The notes under the pieces: model-generated
What the model saw: only the letters and a program-made list of their open reading frames with translations
Told to the model about the DNA's origin: nothing
Database searches by the model: none
NCBI GenBank assembly: GCA_004282745.1
Contig: SHMT01000011.1
Coordinates: forward strand, 1 to 64,000
Length of the DNA stretch: 64,000 bases
Reading direction: 5' to 3'
DNA from: Candidatus Scalindua sp. SCAELEC01
Lineage (GTDB): Bacteria > Planctomycetota > Brocadiia > Brocadiales > Scalinduaceae
Translations under genes and position numbers: made by a program
Part shown: one piece after another, positions 26,943-34,801 of the stretch
How positions within the stretch are numbered: the stretch's first letter is position 1
How the letters are laid out: each line of letters begins with the position of its first letter

Positions 26943-28440
26943 AAAAATGAAAATAATTAATTTAATGATAAGAAATTTTTTACTTATTGTACCATTAGTC
27001 CTTCTCGTTTTTTCATTTAGTGGTATTACAACAACTTCAATTATTGCTGAAACTCATAAGGAGCAACAGTATTATCTGGAAATAGAGGAGCAATATAATG
27101 GTAAAGAAGAGTTTAGGGAGCTGCCTATTGAATTGGAAAATCCTTATAAACGTTCAAAGAATGGACCAGATCTGAAGAATGTCGTTCACAAGGCAAACAA
27201 AGAGTGGTTAAAGAAATGGATCGATAACCCTGAATCTATGATACCGAATGCCCGAATGCCACGGCTTATGTTAAGTGAGTCTGATATTGACGCGGTCTTG
27301 GCTTACTTGTCTAGTATTGCTGATAGTGATATTCCTCGTCAGAAGTGGGATGAGTATCTTATGAAAAATGAAGATGACATGACTGATGATGAATATGATA
27401 ACATGAGTGAATTAAGTGATAAGGGTAAGGCTGTATGGGGAAGGGCACGGTGTAATTTGTGTCATCCGGTTAAAGGCAAGGGTGGTGCTGTAGATGTGGG
27501 TCCAGATCTTGGTAGATTAGTAGAAAAAGTAAATCGTGATTGGCTTTTTTTGTGGATTAAAGAGCCAAAAAGCTATTTTCACAGCACTCAAATGCCACGG
27601 TATCGTTTTAGTGATCAAGAGGTTCGTCAATTGGTTGAATTTCTCATGCAATCTTATGATTTCAAACCCGAAGAAGATGATGGTGAATCTGATCAAGACG
27701 TATCAGGTGACGAGCTAGAGAATGTTGGAACTGAAGTAGAAACTGTTGAGAAAACATCGGTTTCATCGCTTCTCCCTGAAGGTTCATTAATTGAGAAGGG
27801 TAAAAGGATTATTGAACTGAACAGATGCTTTATCTGTCATAACATCGAGGGTGTGTCCGATCTGTTGCCAATTGAAGTCGCAAAAGATGAACCAGAGGAG
27901 AGTTTTGCCAATTTGTTGAATGATGTGCGGTGCATGACCTGTCATACCATACAGGGTGAAGGTGGTTTGTTTGCACCGGAATTGACTCATGAAGGAAGCA
28001 AGCTTAAAAGAGAGTGGATAAAGGGGTTTTTACAAAAACCTGACATTATACGACCTCTTTTAAAGCAAATGCCAAAGTTCAATATAACTGAGGATGAAGC
28101 AGAAAAGGCGGTAACTTTTATCGAAGAATACTTCATCAACGAAGACATTCCTGTTGAAAAATATGCTGATAGCAAACCATCTGAAGAAGAAATTGCTAAA
28201 GGTAAGGAGTTTTATGATGTAAAAGGATGTAGAAGTTGTCATGCAATAAGCGAGGGAGGGATTGTTGGGCCGACCTTAAAAAGGGTGGGTGATAGATTAG
28301 AAAACGGATTTATCTTTTATCATTTAAAGAATCCTCATTTGGAGATCCCTGATGGAATTGAACCAAATTACCAACTTTCCGACGAAGAAGCCCTTGCGAT
28401 TACCCATTATCTTATGTCATGTAAAGATGCTGAAAAATAA
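26932..28440 (+). CDS. tetraheme cytochrome c with an extra heme-less domain
   Basis: 502 residues. After a signal or anchor helix, an N-terminal domain (about 50-125; NGPDLKNVVHKANKEWLKKW, NARMPRLMLSESDID) has the cytochrome c helices and distal methionine pattern but no CxxCH. Four true motifs follow: CNLCH, CFICH, CMTCH and CRSCH. The start overlaps the preceding gene by 11 bases (the ATG at 26947 is an alternative), so the two are translationally linked. A donor or acceptor in the periplasmic heme chain is likely. Confidence 0.8.
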   Translation: MKNKKMKIINLMIRNFLLIVPLVLLVFSFSGITTTSIIAETHKEQQYYLEIEEQYNGKEEFRELPIELENPYKRSKNGPDLKNVVHKANKEWLKKWIDNPESMIPNARMPRLMLSESDIDAVLAYLSSIADSDIPRQKWDEYLMKNEDDMTDDEYDNMSELSDKGKAVWGRARCNLCHPVKGKGGAVDVGPDLGRLVEKVNRDWLFLWIKEPKSYFHSTQMPRYRFSDQEVRQLVEFLMQSYDFKPEEDDGESDQDVSGDELENVGTEVETVEKTSVSSLLPEGSLIEKGKRIIELNRCFICHNIEGVSDLLPIEVAKDEPEESFANLLNDVRCMTCHTIQGEGGLFAPELTHEGSKLKREWIKGFLQKPDIIRPLLKQMPKFNITEDEAEKAVTFIEEYFINEDIPVEKYADSKPSEEEIAKGKEFYDVKGCRSCHAISEGGIVGPTLKRVGDRLENGFIFYHLKNPHLEIPDGIEPNYQLSDEEALAITHYLMSCKDAEK

Positions 28441-28464
28441 TTAAAACTTTCGGAAAAAATTATT

Positions 28465-29103
28465 ATGAGAAATTTTATACTTACAACTACCCTAAAATCT
28501 TTTTTTGTCTTGGCTTCACTATTTCTTGTTTCGAATTTTTTCCTTCGAATCGTATCCTGTGAAGAAGAAGTTTCTGAAGTCCCTGTTGCTGAGGTGGCTG
28601 ATGCTAATAAAAAAATAACGTTACTCGAAGAGCATAAGAGTTATTTAGCTACTTCCAAAAATACGTTTCTCTATTACTGTGCACCTTGCCATGGTGATAA
28701 AGGGAACGGTAAAGGGATCTACTTTACCATTGATCTTGAACCGAAACCTACGGATCTTACGCATGTTGAATATATGGCTAAGTTGACAGATGATTACCTG
28801 ATAAATTGGATAAAGAGTGGTTCCTCTTCTATGGGAAAATCGGATTTGTGTCCACCCTGGGGAGGAACATTTGATGAAGAGAGGATTAAAGGGGTAATTG
28901 GCTATCTAAGATCCTTGACTATTGAAAAACAGGGCGATATTGCCAGTACAGAGGGTGATACTCTTGTTGCTCAATCTTCGGTATCAAATGGTGCACCTGA
29001 ATTCATTAAATGGGGAGTCTTAATACTACTCTGTCTTATATTTATGTTTGCTGCCCGTAATGAGTGGAAAAAACTAAAGGCTGAAAAAGGATCTGAATCG
29101 TAG
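28465..29103 (+). CDS. monoheme cytochrome c with C-terminal membrane anchor
   Basis: 212 residues: N-terminal signal (about 1-31), a cytochrome c domain with CAPCHGDKGNGKG and the ligand region SSSMGKSDLCPPWGG, and a C-terminal helix (about 178-195, WGVLILLCLIFMFAA) followed by a basic cytoplasmic end. It lies 24 bases after the tetraheme gene. A probable terminator follows, so the main transcript may end here. Confidence 0.8.
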   Translation: MRNFILTTTLKSFFVLASLFLVSNFFLRIVSCEEEVSEVPVAEVADANKKITLLEEHKSYLATSKNTFLYYCAPCHGDKGNGKGIYFTIDLEPKPTDLTHVEYMAKLTDDYLINWIKSGSSSMGKSDLCPPWGGTFDEERIKGVIGYLRSLTIEKQGDIASTEGDTLVAQSSVSNGAPEFIKWGVLILLCLIFMFAARNEWKKLKAEKGSES

Positions 29104-29104
29104 A

Positions 29105-29141
29105 GACAAATAGGTTTTATGATTTCCATTTGTCATTTTTT
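29105..29141 (+). terminator. Rho-independent terminator after the cytochrome genes
   Basis: GACAAAT (29105-29111) pairs with ATTTGTC (29128-29134), extended by GG/CC across a bulge. A run of six T (29136-29141) follows. It lies two bases past the stop at 29103 and would separate the stress-protein gene from the main transcript or reduce its level. Confidence 0.55.
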
Positions 29142-29173
29142 AAATTTTAAATGTTTTTAGAAAATTATTCACA

Positions 29174-30424
29174 TTGTTTAAACAAGTATTTATTCCTATA
29201 GATAATTCTAAATTCTCTGATTATTGTACGGACTTTGGAATTTCATTAGCAAAAAAGTTTGACTCTGAAATTATTGGTGGCCATGTTTATGCTGCTAATT
29301 TGCATCACAAGCGATTTAAAGAGATGGAAAGCGGTTTGCCAGAGCAGTACCGTAACGAAAAGGAGTTAATAAAGCAGAGGGAATTTCATAACACTCTGAT
29401 TGGTCGTGGCTTGCGGATGATTTCCGATTCATACCTTGATAGTCTTGAAAAGAAATGTGAGCAAAACCAGATCCTTTTTAAGAGAAATTTGCAGGAAGGT
29501 AAAAATTATATTGAACTCGTAAATCAGATTGTTAAGAATCAGTACGAGTTAGTAATTATTGGTGTTAGAGGCCTTGGAGAAGTATGTGACAAGGTGATTG
29601 GCAGTGTGTGTGAGAGGGTAGTAAGAAGGATTAATTCAGATGTTCTAATCGTTAAGAACGATCGTCCGTTAGCAGGAGATGTTTTGGTGGCTGTTGATGG
29701 AAGTGAACAGTCGTTCAGATCTGTTGATATCGTTTGCCAATTAGCAAAAAATTATGAGATAGACATCGACGTTGTATCTGTTTATGATCCCCATTTTCAT
29801 AGGGTTGCATTTGATGGTATAGCAAAAGTAATATCAGGTGAGATGGAGAATGTCTTTAAATCTGAGGAGCAGGAAGAGCTTCACGACAATGTAATCGATA
29901 AAGGTTTAGAGAAAATATATCATGACCATTTACAGGTTGCTATTAAGAAGACCAAAGGGTATGGAGTAGATGTTAAGACTACGCTTCTGGAAGGAAAATC
30001 TTATGATCAAGTTTTAAAATATGTTGATAAAGTTAAACCTTCACTTTTAGTTGTTGGGCGAACAGGGATTCACTCAAACAAGGGGTTGGATCTTGGAAGT
30101 GCAACGGAAAATATTTTACGCTTTGCCGATTGTAATGTGCTTATTACCAAAGATATAATGGTTAATAGCGAAAATCCTTTTTTTGAAAACATGGTTGTAG
30201 AAACAAGTATTGAAAGAAATGTAAAGGTCTCTTCTCAAGTTGAAGAGATTACGTGGAATGACGAGGCGAATGCATTGATTTCAAAAGTTCCAGCCTTTGT
30301 GAGAGAGATGGTTAAAAAAGAAGTAGAAACTTATGCACACCAAAATGGTAAGTCTGTGATTACCCAAGAAGTGGTAGAGGAAACAAAAGCTAAATGGTCA
30401 AATGCTATGAACATGTCGCAATGA
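29174..30424 (+). CDS. tandem universal-stress protein with C-terminal PCP_red domain
   Basis: 416 residues, soluble. Two UspA folds: the first begins FKQVFIPIDNSKFSDYCTDFG and ends with VIIGVRGLGE...SDVLIVKNDRP; the second runs from DVLVAVDGSEQSFRS to VVGRTGIHSNKGLDLGSATENILRFADCNVLIT. The second carries the more typical nucleotide-site glycines. From about 360 follows a 50-residue PCP_red domain (WNDEANALISKVPAFVREMV). The TTG start is set by the Usp alignment; no SD was found. The same domain occurs twice in the radical-SAM protein at the other edge of this cluster, which suggests a shared partner or ligand. Confidence 0.82.
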   Translation: MFKQVFIPIDNSKFSDYCTDFGISLAKKFDSEIIGGHVYAANLHHKRFKEMESGLPEQYRNEKELIKQREFHNTLIGRGLRMISDSYLDSLEKKCEQNQILFKRNLQEGKNYIELVNQIVKNQYELVIIGVRGLGEVCDKVIGSVCERVVRRINSDVLIVKNDRPLAGDVLVAVDGSEQSFRSVDIVCQLAKNYEIDIDVVSVYDPHFHRVAFDGIAKVISGEMENVFKSEEQEELHDNVIDKGLEKIYHDHLQVAIKKTKGYGVDVKTTLLEGKSYDQVLKYVDKVKPSLLVVGRTGIHSNKGLDLGSATENILRFADCNVLITKDIMVNSENPFFENMVVETSIERNVKVSSQVEEITWNDEANALISKVPAFVREMVKKEVETYAHQNGKSVITQEVVEETKAKWSNAMNMSQ

Positions 30425-30797
30425 CGTTTATAGTTTGTATTCTAGCAGCCATAACCTACCATAATTTTCCCTTTTAGTACTAATAAATTTTCATTCGTAT
30501 AAACACTATATAAAGGAAAGTAGAGGCAAGGCTTTTGACATGCTGCTGTTAAGCCTCGAAAGGTAAAACACTACTACTACCGGTACCGGTGTTATTTTAA
30601 AAAGTTGGGAACCGAACCTGAGGTACTGGCAAGATGTAGTACATGCGAAAGTACCGGAAAACCTTAGTATAATGACTCAAAACCAACTTCATGATGCATA
30701 CGGTGATTTTCTGAAATCTATCGGTATAAATTTATAAGAGATTGAGGATATTTTACCGTAATTATGGATATTCGATTTTTTATAAGGAGAGGAAAAA
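30425..30797. other. 373-bp intergenic stretch with a possible gene remnant
   Basis: A 57-codon open frame without a start runs from 30566 to a stop at 30735-30737 and reads WEPNLRYWQDVVHAKVPENL, then continues to SIGINL. A stop lies directly before it. It looks protein-like but no family was recognised. It could be the tail of a decayed gene. Nothing else was seen here. Confidence 0.25.
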
Positions 30798-31154
30798 ATG
30801 GAGAAACTATCAAGCTTTTTAGTAATTGTGCTACTTGTCTGTTTTCTAATGCAAGTAAACGGCAGTAGAAATGTTGTTGCTAAACCATATTCTGAACACA
30901 GTGTGCCAGCAAAGAGCGGTTTGCTTGTGGGGAGCGTTTTATCATCTGCCGTCTATTTCCCCTTTAAGTTGGCCTACGCTGTTCTTGGAGGCGTTACGAG
31001 CGGCTTGACGTATGGGATCACCCTTGGAAGAGAAGCGGAAGCTGCAAACAATATTGCCATCAGCTCCTTTTATGGAGATTGGTATATTCATCCGAACATC
31101 CTGACGAGTGAGGAAGAACTCAATTTTAGCGGTCCCGATGATGTATCTCCGTAA
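30798..31154 (+). CDS. small exported protein of unknown function
   Basis: 118 residues behind a strong AAGGAGAGG. A signal peptide covers about 1-29. The middle (GLLVGSVLSSAVYFPFKLAYAVLGGVTSGLTYGITLG) is glycine-rich and hydrophobic, a pattern that could lie in a membrane, followed by WYIHPNILTSEEELNF. Such short glycine-rich exported proteins are common and unnamed in planctomycetes. It is convergent with the TPR gene, with 26 bases between the ends. Confidence 0.6.
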   Translation: MEKLSSFLVIVLLVCFLMQVNGSRNVVAKPYSEHSVPAKSGLLVGSVLSSAVYFPFKLAYAVLGGVTSGLTYGITLGREAEAANNIAISSFYGDWYIHPNILTSEEELNFSGPDDVSP

Positions 31155-31180
31155 GCTATTCATGAAACAGTGCTCTTTAC

Positions 31181-33010
31181 CTATCTGTCTGATAGTTTCA
31201 GAAAATCTGGATCAGACCTGTAGTTGGCAAAATCTGGGACCTGTTGTAGTGATTCTTTATATCTTGGGTTTAACTGTACCGCTTTTGAGAGTGAAGAGAG
31301 CATACTCTCCCTCTCTTTAAGCAAAGAGTGTGAACACGCTTTATTGAACCATGCGGCATCAAACGAGGGGTTGATGCGTATTGCTGATTCGTATGACTGA
31401 ATCGCTTCACGATGTTTCCCAAGTTTATCCAGGACAAGACCTTTATTGTTAAAGGCTGCAAAAAAATTCGGATTGATCTGGACAGACTTGTTAAAGGATA
31501 TTACTGCCTCATCTAGTTGTCCAAGATCTTCAAATGCAAACCCTTTGTAGTTCCACGCCTCATAAGAGCTGGGGTTAATTTTTGTAGCCCTATCAAATGC
31601 ACGTAATGCATTTTGAAGTTCACCAATTCTCACGTTGGCTAATCCCATATTTGTCCAGGTAGAAAAGGAGTCAGGTATTAAATTTACAGCTTTGTCAAAT
31701 TCTACGGATGCTTCTTTGAATAGTTGCATCCTGACAAATGCGAGACCTTTTTTATTCAGCGCCTGGAATTTAATCTTAGCAAGGCGTGGTATCTCGTACG
31801 CCTCTTTATCTGAGATTATTTCGATTGTCCTGTCGAAAGCCTCAATAGCGCGTTCAATCTTCCCTGAAAGTGTAAGTACTTCACCTTTTGTGTTCCACGC
31901 TTGAGGATAATCATTTTTTAGATTAATCGCGGCTTCAACAGATTTCAATGCCTCGGGGTATTTTCCAAGTTTTATCAGTTCAAGTGCCTTGTTCGTTAGT
32001 GTTTCGTATGAATCCGGTTGGAGTTTGATGGCATGCTCATATGCATCGATTGCTTCGGCGTGTTTATCCATACGGGAATATGCCAGGCCCAAATTAGTCC
32101 ATGCACCGTAAGAGCCCTGATCAATTTCTACTGCTTTTTTATAAGCGACAATGGCATCCTCATTTTTTCCCAATTTGTCAAGTGATAGCCCTTTACCATT
32201 CCATGCTGCATAGGAATCGGGCTTAAGTTCTATTGCCTGAGAAAATGCAATAACAGCCTTTTTGTTATCGCCAAGATCGGCAAGGGTAAAACCTTTGTTT
32301 GCCCATGCTGCATGTTCCTTTGGTTGAATCTCGATTGCTCTGTCATAAGCCTTTACCGCATCTTCATACCTTCGAATTCGGACTGCAGCATTTCCCTTGT
32401 TGATCCACGCCTCATAATAATCCGGCTTAATGGATATTGCCATATCATATGCCTCTATAGCCTCAACTCTTCTCTCTGGAATACGTGCAAGGGTAAGGCC
32501 TTTATTGTTCCACGCTTCATATGAGTCAGGCTTCAATTTAATAATCCTTTCATATGTTTCAATCGATTCATTATACTTCCCAAGATAGTCCAGTACATTT
32601 CCCTTATTGAAGAGTACTTCTATGAAGTCAGGTTTTAACGTTAATGCTCTATTAAAACAGGAGAGAGCTTCTCCGTATTGAGTATTGTGATCTAATGCTT
32701 TTCCCTTCATAAACCAAGCATCATAGTTGTTTGGCTCAATGGTGACAGCAACGCTGAGAACCTCTACCGCGTCCTTATACCTCCCAAGATGATCTAAGAC
32801 GATTCCCTTGTTAAACAACCCTTGAAAAGAGTTGGGCTTTATGCTGAGGGCTTGATCATAAGATTCAAGTGCTTCGTTATATTTTTCCTTAACGATCAGC
32901 CTGTTTCCCTTAATGATCAGCCTGTCGTGCTGGAGGTTGTCTTGAGCATTCAAATTGCTCGTGCTGAGTACCATAAAAAGCAGAAGTAAAAAGAATTTCA
33001 TTCTATACAT
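31181..33010 (-). CDS. exported TPR-repeat protein
   Basis: About 609 residues: a signal peptide (FFLLLLFMVLSTSNLNAQ) followed by about 16 consecutive tetratricopeptide repeats of 34 residues, each with the A-W-N/Y-K-G and DEAIxxYDKAIxIxP pattern (for example YEAWNNKGLTLARI and SYAAWNGKGLSLDKLG). It forms a long protein-binding superhelix in the periplasm. Starts at 33028, 33010 and 33001 are all possible. The only SD-like AGGAG is too close to the 33028 ATG, and it is formed partly by a solo end of MITE family A. Confidence 0.85.
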   Translation of the reverse strand: MYRMKFFLLLLFMVLSTSNLNAQDNLQHDRLIIKGNRLIVKEKYNEALESYDQALSIKPNSFQGLFNKGIVLDHLGRYKDAVEVLSVAVTIEPNNYDAWFMKGKALDHNTQYGEALSCFNRALTLKPDFIEVLFNKGNVLDYLGKYNESIETYERIIKLKPDSYEAWNNKGLTLARIPERRVEAIEAYDMAISIKPDYYEAWINKGNAAVRIRRYEDAVKAYDRAIEIQPKEHAAWANKGFTLADLGDNKKAVIAFSQAIELKPDSYAAWNGKGLSLDKLGKNEDAIVAYKKAVEIDQGSYGAWTNLGLAYSRMDKHAEAIDAYEHAIKLQPDSYETLTNKALELIKLGKYPEALKSVEAAINLKNDYPQAWNTKGEVLTLSGKIERAIEAFDRTIEIISDKEAYEIPRLAKIKFQALNKKGLAFVRMQLFKEASVEFDKAVNLIPDSFSTWTNMGLANVRIGELQNALRAFDRATKINPSSYEAWNYKGFAFEDLGQLDEAVISFNKSVQINPNFFAAFNNKGLVLDKLGKHREAIQSYESAIRINPSFDAAWFNKACSHSLLKERESMLSSLSKAVQLNPRYKESLQQVPDFANYRSDPDFLKLSDR

Positions 33011-33031
33011 AGTCACACCCACTTTCATTCT

Positions 33032-33053
33032 CCTAACCGGACAGCGATGAGTA
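33032..33053. repeat. solo terminal repeat of MITE family A
   Basis: CTAACCGGACAGCGATGAG at 33035-33053 matches the outer end of family A (compare the inverted end at 1200-1217, TCATCACTGTCCGGTTAGG). No second end lies nearby. It directly abuts the 5' end of the TPR gene. Confidence 0.5.
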
Positions 33054-33090
33054 CTTCAATAAGGTAAAAAAATTTTTTAAAGTACAAATG

Positions 33091-34563
33091 TTATTGCGGT
33101 GCATCTGCTGGTTGCTCAGCAGCTTGAATATGTTCAATAGATCCATTTTCAATTCTGTAAGGTAATATATAACCCCGTCTCTTGACCAGTTTTCCCGTAT
33201 ACGTAATCATGTCACCAGCATTTGTACTCAAGACTTTTTCTTCCATCGCAACATCAAAACATAATTCAACATCGGTAATGTCGGTATGGCTTACGCCCAT
33301 TCTCAGACCACTCACTCTTCCTAATCCTCTATTTACTACTTTACCCTGCCATCGAACGCGCTTACCTTGGTATTCCCTCCACAATTTATCTTTTTGAGAT
33401 TCTGTCAATCTACTCTCATTACCAAAAATTGCTTCAAGTTCTTCAAAAGAGGTCTTGATAAATCCTTCTGGATCGGTGACAATTCCCAACTCCTCTTTTT
33501 TAATTGCCTTTGGCGCCATCGAATCTGCGACAACAACCTCAGTTTCATCTATTTTCTCTTGAGAAGTCTCTGGTTGTGTCGATTCTTCAACGGTATTGAC
33601 AAGAAATGGTTTATCACCAATTTTTAATATTTCAACATTAATGACACTGCACAAGAGGTTTCTTCCGAAAAGCTTAGCCAATACACCAGCATAGGTGATA
33701 TCATCTCCGCTCTTGATCCTCTCCATTGTGTTCACTTCTTCTTTCTCTTCATCGATGACAAGCTCTATGTTTGTTCCGGTTGTATGGCTGACTCCGATTC
33801 TGTTCAAATTTGTTTCCCCGGCGCTTTTATACGTTACGACACCTCTCCATTGCACACTTTTCCCTTCATATTTTTCCCACAACTTCTCTTTTTGATCAAA
33901 TGACAGGCGACTGAATTTGCCAAAAATACTATCAATTTCATCAAAGGTAAAATCTATAGTCTCTTCAGGAGCATCTCCAGCATCAAATGCAGAAGTTGAC
34001 GGTTCGTCACTATTCGTATCGATAGTTTCTCGAGAGGATAATTTAACACTGTTAAGTTGCTTTTCAATTAGCTCTTCCGTTGGAACACCATTAATTTTTT
34101 CGATTGTTGCATTGACGACCTCAAAGATAAGGTTTCTATCAAAGAATTGTGACAATTTCCCTGTATAAGTAATTCTATCCATTGTGTCAATCATTCCAAC
34201 AATCCTCTTCTTGTCGTCATCAAAAAGTATCTCGACGTTAGTACCCACATTGTGCCTTATGCCAACTCTCTTCCAATCTTGTTCTCCTATGCCTTTATAG
34301 GTGACAATTCCTTCCCATCGTACGTACTTTCCTTGATACTCTTTCCATAAAGCTTCTACTTGTGCGTCTGATATTGTTCGGCTTTTACCAAAGATCTTGT
34401 ATAGATCGTCAAATGAGGATTCGATAAGTTCGAATGAAGGTCTCTCTGTTGAAAAATTAAATCCCTTCAAGAGAGAGGAACTATCCTCTTCTGCAGAAAT
34501 AGAGGTTGATAGAGATAAGAGTAATGCGAGAATTACAAATAAATAGGGTTTCAAAATTTGCAT
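33091..34563 (-). CDS. exported protein with three tandem copies of an uncharacterised domain
   Basis: 490 residues with a signal peptide (about 1-24). Three units of about 120 residues repeat the order: F-x2-IFGKxSRLT.xQ, LWxEYxGKxVRWxGxVxY, GxxxxRxGVxHxxxTNxEL, and ITYTGKL with a following hydrophobic strand. The strands and the GK-V-W-G pattern suggest an OB-like fold, but no named family was recognised. Linkers are acidic and low-complexity. The ATG at 34563 is preferred to the TTG at 34593 because AAGGAG lies ten bases before it. It neighbours the TPR gene (80 bases) and may share its transcript. Confidence 0.75.
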   Translation of the reverse strand: MQILKPYLFVILALLLSLSTSISAEEDSSSLLKGFNFSTERPSFELIESSFDDLYKIFGKSRTISDAQVEALWKEYQGKYVRWEGIVTYKGIGEQDWKRVGIRHNVGTNVEILFDDDKKRIVGMIDTMDRITYTGKLSQFFDRNLIFEVVNATIEKINGVPTEELIEKQLNSVKLSSRETIDTNSDEPSTSAFDAGDAPEETIDFTFDEIDSIFGKFSRLSFDQKEKLWEKYEGKSVQWRGVVTYKSAGETNLNRIGVSHTTGTNIELVIDEEKEEVNTMERIKSGDDITYAGVLAKLFGRNLLCSVINVEILKIGDKPFLVNTVEESTQPETSQEKIDETEVVVADSMAPKAIKKEELGIVTDPEGFIKTSFEELEAIFGNESRLTESQKDKLWREYQGKRVRWQGKVVNRGLGRVSGLRMGVSHTDITDVELCFDVAMEEKVLSTNAGDMITYTGKLVKRRGYILPYRIENGSIEHIQAAEQPADAPQ

Positions 34564-34801
34564 TAGCACGTAGCTCCTTCCAGATGGCCCCAACCTGAAT
34601 GACTAAGTCAGGAAATTGAACGCATGCGGTTACTTGCCACATTTACGCTACAATAACTCAGACGGGTTATGGTGTATGTGCACTTCTTAGATTTACCTCG
34701 CAGATTGGTCAACTATACTATATACTTAAAATTTCTGCTTAATCAAATGCTATTGAAAATTTGTACTGGAGTCAAGTATTTTATATGCGTAAAATGGTAT
34801 T

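Noticed and set aside
12317-30424. Alternative complex III (ActABCDEF) as identity of the cluster
   Set aside because: There is a clear Rieske protein and split cytochrome b, and no NrfD-like or molybdopterin-like Act subunits.
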